Below, one piece after another: positions 33,563 to 45,784 of a stretch of 64,000 nt of DNA; the first letter of the stretch is position 1, and each line of letters starts with the position of its first letter. Source of the DNA: Ancistrus triradiatus (taxonomy: Eukaryota > Chordata > Actinopteri > Siluriformes > Loricariidae); NCBI GenBank assembly GCA_025084515.1, contig JAJAGP010000337.1:161001-225000 (forward strand), written 5' to 3'. The translations under genes and the position numbers were made by a program. The notes beneath the pieces are model-generated. The model saw nothing but the letters and a program-made list of their open reading frames with translations, had not been told where the DNA came from and did not search any database.

Positions 33563-33608
<46 letters not shown>
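33563..33608. repeat. (CA)n microsatellite
   Basis: About 22 units, intron 2. Confidence 0.97.
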
Positions 33609-33609
<1 letters not shown>

Positions 33610-34146
33610 TCCTTTCCTCTCACACAAACTCATGCATATTTCTTTGCAGACATGCTGAACCTCAATGTCTGCTCATGCAATCAGCACAAAGAAAAAAGAA
33701 CATGTGCACACCAAACATTCACTCTCTAACACAAACATTTTGTTAAGAACTATTAACAAAAGGGGATGTTTTTTTTTTTTTACAGGTTGTGATTTATTTA
33801 TTGTAAATGCTATTTAGGGTCATTACACATGTTGGTATCTGTTTCTATACAGATCTGCACCTAATAATGGCCAAAAGCATATACAGTATGTCCAGGTTAC
33901 AGTACTTATATAACCTATAATAAATCTCTAATGTCTTGATGGTCATAATCAACGTTACTCTGTGGTGTTCATGGCACATCCAAGTTGCACAAGTCACAAT
34001 ATCATGGACATTAAATGACATGAACCTACATTAATAAAATAAATTCATCACAATACACGCTCGCAAAGCACAGCGAACGTCATGGTTGATCGTGTGTGAT
34101 CGGGTTATCACCCTTTTTTTGTTTCATTTCGGGCACATAATGTTGT

Positions 34147-34334
34147 TACATTTATGCCATTTAGCGGACACCCTTACCCAGAGCGACTTACAATTGTGAC
34201 AATCCAAGCAATTGTGGGTTAAGGGCCTTGCTCAGGGACCCGGCAGCTTGGCAGAGGTGGGATCTGAAGTTTGGACCTTCTGATCCTTCTGATCCACAGT
34301 CCACTACCTAAACCACTAGGCTACCACAGTCCCT
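34147..34334 (-). mobile_element. tRNA-derived SINE (S1)
   Basis: Near full copy: tail 'tttatgccatttagcggacaccc', then 'gtgggttaagggccttgctcagggac', and on minus the head gggactgtggtagcctagtgg. Confidence 0.75.
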
Positions 34335-34387
34335 TTGTTTAGAGGGCAGGAACTCTCTCCCTTCTCCGGTTATCTGGGGACGAAGTG

Positions 34388-34757
34388 CCGCCAAGGACTT
34401 TCCTGCTTAGACTCAAGATCCTGGAGCGACTGTGTATCAGGCCACTTAATGCCGATGTGCATATTTTACATTTTACTTGAACTATGACTCCATGACTTAT
34501 TAGTTTAGATAAATTAGCTTTGTTCTTAGATTTATCATCAACGCCGCACAAGGAGGTCGAATCCCTTTTTGAGTCTTGGTCCTCCCAAGGTTTCTTCCTC
34601 ATAACACTTAGGGAGTTTCTCCTTGCCACTGTCGCCCTTGGCTTGCTCAATTTGGGATTGGACGTAGATATTAGGAGATAATCTAAACTTGTAAAGTTGC
34701 TTTGAGACAATGCTCCATTGTAAAAAGCGCTATAGAAATAAATCTGGCTTGACTCAG
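34388..34757 (-). repeat. Interspersed repeat R1
   Basis: Reverse copy: 'gaggtcgaatccctttttgagtcttggtcctcccaaggtttcttcc', 'tttctccttgccactgtcgccc', 'gctttgagacaatgctccattgtaaaaagcgctatagaaataaatctggcttgact'. The best-preserved R1 end in the window. Confidence 0.8.
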
Positions 34758-37700
34758 CTGAGGCCAAGTTCCGCACTCGTGCTCACGTCTTCAAGTCTGC
34801 CCAAGCTCAATTTGGAGTGATCACCCAACAAGCCTGCTCCTACTACATACTGCTGCTCTAAGATAAAAGGTATCAAGAAATATGATCTTTGTATTCAAAA
34901 TGATATTTTTAATAACAGGAGACAAAAATGTGAACTGCTGCTATATTTATACATATAAACTTGGGTTTATTACAAGACTGTAAAAAATGTGTTTGAATTA
35001 CGATATAATTACATTATATGTGGACACGCCTGTATTTAAATAATTTAACCTTTAAAAAAAATGTAATAATAATAAATGATCTTTTCTCAAACCATGTCAG
35101 ATGAATCAAACATGACTCAATCATGAGTTTATTTACCATGTGCTCACTTGGGTTCTTCCTTATGCAGTGTTCTGCACTCTCTTCTTAAAAACTCATACAC
35201 TTTCAGCTGTTGCACTTTACCTGAATAAATCATAACTTTGTTAATGGTTTTAAAGATGATTAGTTTTGCAACACGTCTCTAAGTCTTAAACAGACTGTTA
35301 CCTGAACATGTGTAATTATTAGGTGAAAAGAAACCACTGGATCATTAAATTCCTTCCCAGTACCGTGGGCTTGGTTGGTTAGTGAGGTTTAATGCCACTT
35401 CAGCACATCGGCCATTTCATGGCAGGAAGGGTAACATTTCATGTGGGTTGTTCTACTTTTGAGTCCTTTAATACGGGCTCTTGGTTTGGTAATGGTTAGG
35501 AATTTCAGTACTTCACGTGCTTTATCTTGGTTGAGCATTTCGGTTAGTGTGTTTGACATTGAGACTTTTCGTTTTTCCAGTAGATATCTAGCAGTACTGT
35601 GGGCAAGCTGTGTATTTAGCGTATTCACCATCATAAGTCCTAATGCACATCATGCATCAAGCTTACTATAGCAGAGAAGTATGTGTGATGGTGTTACCTC
35701 TAAATAAGTAAGGCAGAGCTACGCAGCAGCTATCTTGTGTTCATCTATGCATGGCATGGCTGGAGGTGGGGCAAGAGACACAGGCAGAGAGGACGAGGGG
35801 GGATGGAGCTGCTGATGATGAAAAAAAGGAAGGAAGGAGAAGGGAGATAAAGAACGAGCTCAGGGCTGGGAGATCGAGGACTCGGTAGACTGTACCATTA
35901 TGAAGGGGGGAGGGGGGTGCAAACACACGTACACACAACCACACATGCAGTGACAAATCTGTACAGTGCAGACAGGGAGATGGATGGCAGGAGCTGCACT
36001 GCTTCCCTGGGGAAATGGAATTCCCATTCCCTGTCTGCGAGCCCTGGGGCCATCCGTTCCAACTCCTCCTCCTCCGCGCACACGTACGCACGCACAGAGA
36101 GCCCGGGGCGACCCTTAGGAATGAGTGCACCATAATATCAGTGTACAGCAGCAGTCAGGAGGAAGCTCACATACACGGCTCAGATGGGTACACAGTGTGA
36201 GGAGTAAGTTCACTGATGAAACCTGATGTCCGTCTGGCTGAAGATGTGACTTTAGCTACAAGAACTAATTTCAGACCTAGTCCACTTCTGTACTGCATCA
36301 CAGAATTTTGGGTTCCAAGCAAGCAATGGATTTCTACAGCTCCTTTTACTCTGTAAGCACATGGCGAAGCACCAGTTAGTGTTTCTAATGTCATTTGCCC
36401 CCATTCCACCTCTAAAGCTTTAACATACTCTCATCTCTAACTTCTTACTGTCCCATGCTCTCGGATGACGTCCAAAGGTGACCACAGCTTATCCTTTTTT
36501 AAGTCATCACCCGCAGGAGATATTTTCAAAACCAATTAAAAGCTTTTATTTATTCTTCCCGGCATTTGTGTCTTAAGTTGGTCTTAAAAACCTGCTTAAG
36601 GCTCATTTGTTTTTTTTCCCTGTGGTTAGTCTCTTTTATGACATACACTGATCTAATTAAATGTACAATATTGCATCATGTTTCTCCTGTTTGTCATTAT
36701 CCTGTGGTTTAAAACAACTCTTCTTACTGTACAGCACCCTCTTTGAAAGTTTCTCTGTAAAGGTGCTCTATAAATAAAGATGATGTAACTTTAACGGCAC
36801 CTGAGCATGACAGGGACAACAATGACAAAAATGTACAGGTGACAGTTTAAAAAGCTCTAAGGGATCGGTTCCAGAGGCTCAGAGACTCTGCTTTAAAAGT
36901 TCATGATGACATGTGTGAGAGTATAAATTAGGTATCATGCCATCATCCACATTACTGTGTGTACTGAGATAATGGTTCACACAGGCTTCAGAAACCTAAC
37001 GTCAGCGGTCCAGACATTTCATACATGCAGTGAAACAGATGCTTACAGCGTGACATCATCAACACAGGACCACATGGAGACCAGCAGCATGACTGAGGAT
37101 ATGATATTTCTGGTAGCAGAACTTTCCAGCCAGACCAAAACCTTTATTAATCCAAACAAAGTCAATAAACATTTCATAAATAACTCTGGAATACATCTGA
37201 GCACGTTCTAATGATTCATAACAACGAGACCTTACAAAGACACTGCTGACACTCAGTCTTTTCATGCATCTTGTATACGGATTGTATCAGAAGAAGATTT
37301 TAACCACAAGCATTTACACGTAATAGTGAAATGCATCCCCAGTCAGCCAGACTGAAACCTGATTGCGGTCTCCCGCGTCATATGGAAATCAGCTCATAAC
37401 ACTGGAGCACCCACTTCCTGTGTCGTTTACAGGCTTATTAGCCAAAGACTGGTGCCACATGAAATGTTGTGATTTTGCATATCTTACAGGTAGCACCAAC
37501 TTCAGGAGGGAATGTCTAAAAGCAGATGGCTGTTACACATGTTCAGTACAGCAGTGATGCTGATTGTAGCTGCAACAAGAGCACAGATCAGCACGAGATA
37601 GCAAACTGGTGGTAGCTGATTGTATTGCAGTGTATTCTGGATAGTGGTATCTGACCAAATTACTTAATTAAAAGGTTCCCCGTGTTCACCAGCTCTGTGT

Positions 37701-38445
37701 GTCCTCTATCATTGCTGGTTCATCCAAGGAGTGATTGACGAAGGAGTGATTGACGTCACTAGTGCACTATGATGTAAATTATTGGGCAGGTTCTTGCAGT
37801 CAGACGCATCTTGGAGATGCAGAAATACTAACACATGTTAAATATATGGCTTGACACTTCACAAACCTCCCCCTGACATGTTCTGAGCAATCAGATTCAA
37901 ATCGAATTTTAAAGTTTCTTGGCCTGGGCGCATTTCATTTTGAAGTGTATTGTGGGGACAGACCAGCGGGTGGGTGGGAAAGAAGGAACAATCACGCTTC
38001 AGTGCGGTTCAAGGCACCCAGGTTTAGTGCGAGTACCCCCTTGAACAATTCGTCATTTAGACAATTTCAACTGGTTTCATTCATATCAATATGTTTTTAA
38101 TACATATTTAACAAGTCAATCAAATGGCATGAGACTATAGAGTTTGTGTGCGTCTGTGCGTGTACAATAACGAGCTTGATGCAGCAGCTTGTCTCTTGCT
38201 TATTGAATTATTCACGCTTTCTCTGATCTACACTCTCATTTGGTCAGATGTTCTGCTCTGATCTACTGAGCGCTGCTCACGCACTCACACTCTCACACAC
38301 AGCTCTTTGATGGCGTTTTCACTGTGTGAATGGAGGTGAAGCTGTTCATCATCAGTTTATAAAGCGGCTCTGTGTTTTGATGCTTCCTGACTGTAAACAG
38401 TGTTGTTTTCAGTGAAAGGAAAATGCAGAGCTTCTTTTTTTTTTA
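34758..38445. other. Intron 2, mainly unique; one possible LINE trace
   Basis: No gene supported. 36560-36780 ('ttaaaaacctgcttaaggctcatttg' … 'gtgctctataaataaag') may be the decayed 3' end of a LINE. 35750-36100 is relatively GC-rich with overlapping frames on both strands; none shows a known family. Confidence 0.45.
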
Positions 38446-38698
38446 CATTTTATACCCACTTCTCCCGGTCAGGGTCATGGGGTAAGCGTGCCTTGCACAG
38501 CACATCTGTACATCACAGGGTTGGTAGGGGTCGCTGTTGCAGTGCTGGGGACAACCCACCGACCTCTCCCTCAGGCACAGCCAATTGTGTCTGTATGTCA
38601 TGTCCAACCTGACAGGAAAACACCCCCACAACTCTTAGCTGGTTCCCTGAGGTGTTGGGCTAGCATATTAGAATGCTAAGCCACCTGAGCACCACATG
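38446..38698 (-). mobile_element. SINE-like repeat (S3)
   Basis: 'cggtcagggtcatggggtaagcg', 'acatcacagggttggtaggggtcgctg', 'gcacagccaattgtgtctgtatg', and on minus a gtgctcaggtggcttagcatt start that looks like a tRNA A box. Related copies are at 58.05 and 62.33 kb. Confidence 0.55.
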
Positions 38699-39078
38699 AC
38701 TGAGTTAAAAAAAATAAAAATACACAATGTCACAAGTTACAGCTGGCATTCAGATAGTGGGGTTTGACTGCAGTTGTGTGTAATGAAACACTGCACATTT
38801 ATTACAGGGGTACAGGTGTGTGTCGCTTAACACCCACGACACCTTTTGTGAAATCAGATGTTATGTGATTTGGACATTGAGTGAACACCATATTATACGC
38901 TTAACTTATTCGTAAGATAGGAAAGCATGGCTGTACTGAGTGTAAATTTGACAACTCTGATGTGTTTTTATTGCTGTTTGTCAGTGCTATACCTCAAAAC
39001 AGCCAGAACATCAACAGAAAGGATGAACCTCATCAGGGCTCAGTGACTGGTTTAAAATCCAACCATTGTACCAAACTG

Positions 39079-39209
39079 GAGACGCCTAGCTGCCACTGTT
39101 GTCCTTGTGCAGGGGTCCACCCACAATTGCCTTAACTCACAATTGCTTGGGCTCTATCAGTTGCAAGTCGGTCTGTGTAAGAGCATCTGCTAAGGGCTAT
39201 AAATGTAGG
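39079..39209 (+). mobile_element. tRNA-derived SINE (S1), 3' part
   Basis: 'agctgccactgttgtccttgtgc', 'cacaattgcttgggct', 'gcatctgctaagggctataaatgta'. A diverged tail half in plus orientation. Confidence 0.6.
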
Positions 39210-40499
39210 CTAAAGCTTTCTCTCTGTTCAAAGAGGAACTTGGAAGGTGGAAACTCCTGGCAAGTCAGAACAACAAAAAGAGATTTGAGACATGGGGAAC
39301 AACTGGTAGAACTGGGATGCAAGAGGCAGGTGAAAAACCATTGAGGCTCAGTAATCTATTGATCGAGTCACTCTGGTTCACACCACCTTATCAGGTCATA
39401 ACTGTCTGTCAGACTGCATATGCTTTCTGCAAGGCTAAGATCCAGCCCTGGAAGGTATTTGTTGTCCGTGTCCATTGTTCTGCCTCACCAGGGGCTTCCA
39501 CCTTCCAAGATTCAGAGTTCCCTCTGGGTCTAGGTGGCTGGGTCTTTGGTAGCACCAGGAGACCGGATCAACATTTGAAAAAATTGTAAAAATGAGAGCA
39601 CCATCTGTGTGAATTCCTCTGAACTCAACATCTCAGTCTCAACATCTGATTTGATTCTCCAACCATACAGCTACAAAACCTGACCAAGAATGAGACACGT
39701 CCAGCAACAGCAGCTAACAGATTTCACAAGGTGCATCAACAACTCTCAGACAGAGGATGAAGAGTAGCTGACGCAGGCGTGTATGGAGAATTTTCAGCGA
39801 TACTGATCATATCAACTGGCACTGATGAGGGATAAGGCTGCACGTGGAAATACACACGTACACAAAGTCCAGAGAAAACATCCCCATTACTCCCCAACAT
39901 AGACGAACACACAAAGAGATGACCATCAATCCTTATTTTCTAATCTATTTTTTACGTTAACAAGCTCTGGCAGCAACTCCAGACCAAATCACAAAATCCT
40001 GGCTTTATTCTGGATACTACATGATACATCAAAGATTTAAGCATCACCAAAAAAAACGATAACATATTTTTATTAAAACAATGTTCAGTTATGTCTTATG
40101 TATTAATTCAGCCCTAACATGAACTGTCTACTAATCATCATCACCATCTTTTTCACTAAACATCAGCTTGATTTTGTTCCATTCACCAAAACCAAAAGAC
40201 ACTTTTTATATCCGAGGATTTGAATGAGTTTCCCAGATTAAGATTACTAATCCTAAACTAAATGCTACTTTTAGTAATTAAGTAATAAGTAGCAGATCAT
40301 GCTTAATCCATGTCTATGAAACCAATTTCTAAATCATTAAACAGCACAAGATATTTGCTGGTTGCTTGAATGCCACAGCTGTCCAAGTCCAACCAAATGA
40401 AGGAACCCGAGTTCTTCAAGTCCTGGCAGCACCTTCCAGCCGGATCAGGTGACACATGCAGGAGCAACTGACTGTTTCTGAGGGAGGGGAGGCCAGCTT
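39210..40499. other. Intron 2, no feature recognised
   Basis: Unassigned; short frames only. Confidence 0.5.
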
Positions 40500-41922
40500 G
40501 ATTTCGGAACATCAAACCAATTTAAATATTAGTCAAAAACAACACAACACAGTTCTTAAATGAAGGTGTTTATTATTAAAGCAGAAAAACATCCAAACCT
40601 ACATGGCCCTGTGCGAAAAAGTGATTGCCCCCTAAACCTAATAACCAGTTGGGTCACCCTTAGCAGCAACAACTGCAACCAAGCGTTTCCGATAACTTGC
40701 AATAAGTCTTTTACAGCGTTGTGGAGAAATTTTGGCCACTCCTCTTAGCAGAATTGTTGTAATTCATCCACATTGGACGGTTGGAGCACATTGGAGCATG
40801 AGCAACCTTAAGGTCATGCCACAGCAATCAATAGGATTCAGGTCAGGACTTTGACTAGGCCAGACCAAAATCATTGTCCTGCTGCAGAACTAAAGTTCGT
40901 TTCAGCTTGGGGTCAAGAAACAGATGGCCGGACATTCTCCATCAGGATTTTTTGGTAGACAGAAGAATTCCATTTATCACAGCACATCTACCAGGTCCTG
41001 AAGCAGCAAAATAGCCCCAGACCATCACACTACCACCACCATATTTTACTGTTGCTGTAATGTTCTTTTTCTGAAATGCTGTGTTACTTTGACACCAGAT
41101 ATAATGGGACACACACCTTCCAAAGAGTTCAACTTTTGTCTCGTCAGTCCACAGAAAGTTTTCCCAAAAGTCTTGGGGATCATCAAGATGTGTTCTGGAA
41201 AATTGATACGAGCTTTAATGTTCTTTTTGCTCAGCAGTGGTTTTCTACTTGGAACTCTGCCATGCAGCCCATTTTTGCCCAGTCTCTTTCTTATGGTGGA
41301 GGCATGAACACTGACCTTAACTGAGGCAAATGAGGCCTGCAGTTCTTTGGATGTTGTTGTGGGGTCTTTTGTGACCTCTTGGATGAGTCGTTGCTGTGCT
41401 CTTGGGGTAATTTTGGTCGGCTGGCCACTCCTGGGAAGGTTCACCACTGTTCCATGTCTTGGCCATTTGTGGATAATGCCTCTCACTGTGGTTCGCTGGA
41501 GTCCCAAAGCTTTAGAAATGGTTTTGTAACCCTTTCCAGACTGATATATTTCAATGACTTTCTTTCTCAATTGTTCCTGAATTTCTTTGGATCTTGGCAT
41601 AATGTGTAGCTTTTAAGGATCTTTTGATGTACTTCACTTTGCTAGGCAGGTCCTATTTAAGTGATGTCCTGACTGAAAACAGGTGTGACAATAATCAGGC
41701 CTAGGTGTGGCTAGAGACAGTGAACCATAGTGTGATAAACCATAGTTAAGTTACGTGTTAACAAGGGCATGTTTAACACCTTTATTAAAAAACTGCATTT
41801 TGCGTTTACTTGTGTTGTCTTTGACTAATATTTAAATTGGTTGGATGTTCCGAAACACACAAACAAACATGCAAAAACAATAGAAAAATCAGGTAGGGGG
41901 CAAACACTTTTTCATACCACTG
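40500..41922 (-). mobile_element. Tc1-like transposon with long TIRs (gaaaaagtgtttgcccc family)
   Basis: The right end 'aggtagggggcaaacactttttcataccactg' borders TA at 41923. The left long TIR is present from about 40500 ('cggaacatcaaaccaatttaaatattagtcaaa', the inverse of 41824-41855) but its outer tip is missing. A second 'gaaaaagtgattgcccccta' motif lies inside the left TIR at 40605. Confidence 0.87.
40655..41600 (-). pseudogene. Tc1 transposase pseudogene, long N-terminal ORF
   Basis: The ATG at 41600 opens 184 codons: MPRSKEIQEQLRKKVIEIYQ and GKGYKTISKALGLQRTTVRG (HTH), RSGQPTKITPRAQQRLIQEV, TIRKRLGKNGLHGRV (second HTH), KPLLSKKNIKARINF. The frame then shifts before the first catalytic Asp (expected WTDETK is read as CGLTRQKLNSLEG). 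The catalytic half is decayed DNA down to about 40655. The DNA-binding half alone could be translated if transcribed, but nothing suggests that it is. Confidence 0.88.
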
Positions 41923-41944
41923 TATATCGAAACTAGTCATATGT

Positions 41945-42135
41945 TTACACAGACCAGGGGCAATTTAACGTAATCAATTAACCTAATGCAAGTGTTTGGA
42001 CACTGGGTGTAAACAAGAGAACCCAGAGTAAACCCAGGAGGACACGGAGAGTACATGCAGACTCCACACAGAAAGGACCCAGACTGCTCCACCTGAGGAT
42101 TCAACCCAAGACCTTCTTGCTGTGACTCAACAGTA
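41945..42135 (-). mobile_element. SINE-like repeat (S2)
   Basis: 'caatttaacgtaatcaattaacctaatgcaagtg', 'gtaaacccaggaggacac', 'gtacatgcagactccacacagaaaggaccca', 'gattcaacccaagaccttcttgctgtga'. The Tc1 at 40500-41922 ends just beside it. Confidence 0.65.
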
Positions 42136-42450
42136 TGAAAAAAGATCTACAGCCAAAACCTCTACTGCCACATATTTACAGCCTTTATTCCAACACACGC
42201 ACACAGACAAAAAGTTCATAGAACGTGAATGATCCTTGCCCCTCCCAAATTCCTCAGCTCAGGATGTACAGGAACACGTCTTAAATCAATGGCTTGTTAC
42301 AGTTCTGAGTGTGTGGCTGGTAAACAGGCCTGCATGGTTGGACCTACACACACAGACCTATAATTAACTAAGGAGACGCCAGGCAGCCTGAGCGGGCACC
42401 ATGCCAGCCCAGATCAGACCCTAATTACCAGCGCTGTCTGTAATGAAGCA

Positions 42451-42479
<29 letters not shown>
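42451..42479. repeat. (CA)n microsatellite
   Basis: About 14 units, intron 2. Confidence 0.95.
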
Positions 42480-42482
<3 letters not shown>

Positions 42483-42519
42483 CTCTGAAAGCATTAAGGT
42501 GCATTACAAACACTTCCCG

Positions 42520-42690
42520 ATTACCACCATCCAAGTCCATCAGTAAACCTAAGCCTGAACATAAACCTATAAAGCCTAAATATAAACTTAAATGTGAACA
42601 AAAATTTGAGCCTGAATCTATATCCAAACATCAGCCTGAGTCTAAACCTAAACACAAACCTGAGTCCAAGCCTAACCCCAAATAGAAACC
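42520..42690. repeat. Degenerate 6/12-bp minisatellite (CCTAAA/CCTGAG)
   Basis: Units such as cctaagcctgaacataaacct and cctgagtctaaacctaaaca repeat with a hexamer period. The plus frame 42443-42685 reads as Lys/Pro/Glu-rich (SKPKPEHKPIKPKYK…), an artefact of a 6-bp period divisible by three. No gene evidence. Confidence 0.75.
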
Positions 42691-44065
42691 AGAGGCTGCT
42701 TTATGCATTGTATAAGTTCTGTGGGTCAGTGGTTTAGAGTTATTTGGACTTGTTTTAGTTGTTTATTTATTTTCTAGAGTGAACACTTGATGGTTGTTCA
42801 GTAGTGTAATTAGTACACATATTGTGTGTATTACAGTTAGGTGAATGTACTATATTCTGTATTGGTGCACATTTCATTTCCACTGTCTGATTTATAAGGA
42901 AGCATCTTTACCATGGTGTTTACTCCACAAAGCAGGGTGTGACGTAACGCATAAATTACAGTTACAGGTCAGAATGTTTCAGAATGTAATCGAGTTACTT
43001 TGGGATCTTTCTCTGTTCCAGCTGCTGCTTGTAATGTTTCTGATGTCTTCACTTCACCCTTTTAATTATGTTACCTTCAATTTATCGGCATGTAATGAAG
43101 TCATGAGCTGGGTTTGATTTTCTCTAGCCAGCATTGGTTTTGATCCAACAGGTTATGAAGATTTACTGAATGTTGTTCTTTCAGCTTTCTCTACATTTTG
43201 TAAGTCTCTTTGAAAAAAGTAATGACTATAATATAAAAAGAGAAAGAACATCTCCAAGAGTCTCTGGAGAAGAATGTGTGTTGGATGTTGATAAAAAAAA
43301 CCAAAAAAACAACACATCACTGCCACAGCATGTTTTATGAGGGCTGAGGAGCAGAAGTTCTGATGTTCACTTTACGCACACGCATGCACGCACTGGCTTT
43401 GCTCTGCTCCTATTTAAATATTCAGCTCACATGTTCTGGTAGTTCGCTGAGCTACAGTAAAATATGTGAGCTTTGTTCTGGAAGTAGTACCTGAAGTTAA
43501 AAAGAAAAAGAAAAAAAAAGAGCTGTGCAGTTTCTGCATATCTGTACTTCTGAAGGTCAGGCTGCAGATTAGCGCCATTGTCCATGTGTATTTGTTTAAC
43601 TAATGAGGGAATATATGGTAAATCATAAAAGCTGAATTTTCCTCTTCATGTGTGACCTTTAGAGAGATATAAAGAGGAGCCGCTTAAATCAGCTCGCCTT
43701 CCAAAAAAATCCTCAAAGCTCTTCGAGAGCGGGAAAAGCCTTCCAGCAGCATTAAGCATTTCTTCTTAGATTTGAAGAACGCGGCTGTGCTCTGGAGTGA
43801 TCGACGATGAGTTAAAGTGTTTCTCGCCACAAACAGCTCATTGTGGGATCAGCTCAGCTCAACTCGACTCGGCGCTGTGGGAAAGGTCACCGAAAATAAA
43901 TGTGTTTGGTAAGCATGAGGAGCAGGCACTGCGAGAGCAACAAGAGCTGCAAGAGCACTATCTGCACTGACTGACAGGATTAAAAAAAGCAATGCTGGCT
44001 CACAGGCTTTTGTTCTGTTATACACCGGATAGGCACACCTGTACTTGTGCATTCCTTAGCTTTGC
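42691..44065. other. Intron 2, no feature recognised
   Basis: Unassigned; the 43640-43900 part is slightly GC-richer. No exon-like frame with splice sites recognised. Confidence 0.5.
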
Positions 44066-44263
44066 TACATTTACATTTACAGCATTTAGCAGACGCCCTT
44101 ATCCAGAGCGACTTACAATTGGTACAATCTTACAATCCAAGCAATTGTGGGTTAAGGGTCTTGCTCAAGGACCCAACAGTGGCAGCTTGGCAGAGGTGGG
44201 ATTTGAACCCTTGACCTTCTGGTCCATAGTCCAGTACCTTAACCACTAGACTACCACAGTCCT
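44066..44263 (-). mobile_element. tRNA-derived SINE (S1), full copy
   Basis: Tail 'tacatttacatttacagcatttagcagacgcccttatcc', body, and head on minus 'aggactgtggtagtctagtgg' with A box (TAGTCTAGTGGTTAAGG) and B box (GGTTCAAATCC). The best S1 copy in reverse orientation. Confidence 0.78.
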
Positions 44264-44564
44264 AGCTACAAACACCACATGACTCTTCTGTAACGATATT
44301 ACACGTCATTGCTCCTCTCTCAATATTCACCAACACTGAACTAAAGATGAATAATGCACAAGTTCGATTTTGATTTAGGTTTTGTAGAAGACCAGCGGAA
44401 TTACGTCCACCATGATATTAGGTTCACTTGAGAGCACTGAACAAAACACCAAGTGCGAATGAATAGTCAAACTTAAAGAAAATGGATCTTACTCTCCAAA
44501 TACACAATATTAATACTGACTGAGCATGCCATGCCATCAAAACTTTAATGCTGAGGATGCAAGA

Positions 44565-45362
44565 TCCTACAGTGGCTGCGTACTGGACTAAATGCCGATA
44601 CGCATATTTTTACATTATTTCAATATTTTATTCATTTGCACTATTCTTATACGCTATAGTTTTATATATCTAAAACTATAGATATGTGGTAGCCTAGTGG
44701 GTAGGGTACTGGACTATGGACCAGAAGGTCCAGGGATCAAATCCCACCTCTGCCAAGCTGCCACTGTTGGCTCCTTGAGTAAGGCCCTTAACCCACAATT
44801 GCTTGGATTGTAAGACTGTATCAATTGTAAGTCGCTCTGGATAAGGGCGTCTGCTAAATGCTGTAAATGGAAATGTAATTAGTGTACTTGTAGTTTATTT
44901 ATGATATTTTTTAAATATCCTCCCTCTGTTAATACCTATATTGTTTTAGCTCCTGTTTATTTAAACTCCTCGGACAGCCACAAAAAAAAATACAACCACA
45001 AAAACTGGAAATATTATGGTTACGTCCAACTATGTTTTTCTGTGTGGCAGTGGTGTGACATCATGCGTGACATGACATCGCTAAGATGGTGGGCGTAGTG
45101 ACTGAAGTTCTGTACATATGCCATTTTGGACGCAGCCCATTACTCTAATATTATTAATTAGGTACATTAGTTTAATCCTTACATATCTCATCTAAGCTGC
45201 CCAGGAGGTCGAGTCCCTTTTTGATTCTTGGTCCTCCCAAGTTTTTCCTTGCCACTGCCACCCTAGGATTGCTCAATTTGAGCTTGGGCTTAGATAGTAG
45301 AAGATAACAGAAAACTGTATAGCCGCTTTGAGACAATGCTCCATTGTAAGTGAACTATGACT
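44565..45362 (-). repeat. Interspersed repeat R1, split by a SINE
   Basis: 'actaaatgccgatacgcatattt' at 44590 and 'gaggtcgagtccctttttgattcttggtcctccc' to 'gctttgagacaatgctccattgtaag' at 45208-45350 are the two ends seen together at 34.44-34.72 kb. Here they are separated by the S1 SINE and extra sequence. Confidence 0.7.
44685..44877 (+). mobile_element. tRNA-derived SINE (S1), plus-strand copy
   Basis: Head 'tgtggtagcctagtgggtaggg' with A box TAGCCTAGTGGGTAGG at 44690; B box-like GGATCAAATCC at 44734; ends 'gggcgtctgctaaatgctgtaaatggaaatg'. It defines the SINE polarity. Confidence 0.8.
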
Positions 45363-45784
45363 TTAACTTTGGCTAACTCACCTTCAAATAACATTATTCA
45401 TGCTCTGGATGTCTGATTCTTTATTCATTTTGGAAATAAAAACACAACTTTAAGTCGTTCATCTTCATTCAAAGCCCATAATATCCAAGCCTCCTGCTGG
45501 GTGTAAATTATGCATGCAGGTAAAAGATAAACAGAACTGCTTTATATCTGCCAGCCTGCATCAGGACAGCAGTAAAGACTTCCTTAACTGTGAAAGTGAG
45601 TGCACAGTGACCTGGCTCTTTAACGACTCATGCAGATTTCATCCACTGACTACTTTCAGCTTAAAATGGACAAGACGTTCAATACAGGTGATCAACAAAA
45701 TAAAGGAAGGCATCCAGCATAAACATCTGTGCCAAGTCTAGTATGATCTGGATGATCCACTGTGGTGATCCCCGGTAACAGACG
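45363..45784. other. Intron 2, no feature recognised
   Basis: Unassigned; a short unsupported frame at 45514-45741. Confidence 0.5.

Larger units (their letters stand above)
31841..34146. other. Intron 2, unique plus CA repeats
   Basis: No gene supported. Contains (CA)n at 32811-32867 and 33563-33608, and a poly(T) at 33770. The frames across the CA tracts are artefacts. Confidence 0.5.

Noticed and set aside
35741..36200. Overlapping frames on both strands in a GC-richer stretch as a gene
   Set aside because: No recognisable family, frames overlap each other on both strands, and no consistent splice structure is visible.
41046..41600. A domesticated DNA-binding protein from the 184-codon transposase frame
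   Set aside because: It ends in a frameshifted tail, has no conserved partner exon or promoter, and the catalytic half lies decayed right after it; it looks like an ordinary dead Tc1.
44685..44877. A functional tRNA gene (A and B boxes)
   Set aside because: No cloverleaf can be completed and near-identical copies with a long shared tail occur elsewhere, so it is a SINE.
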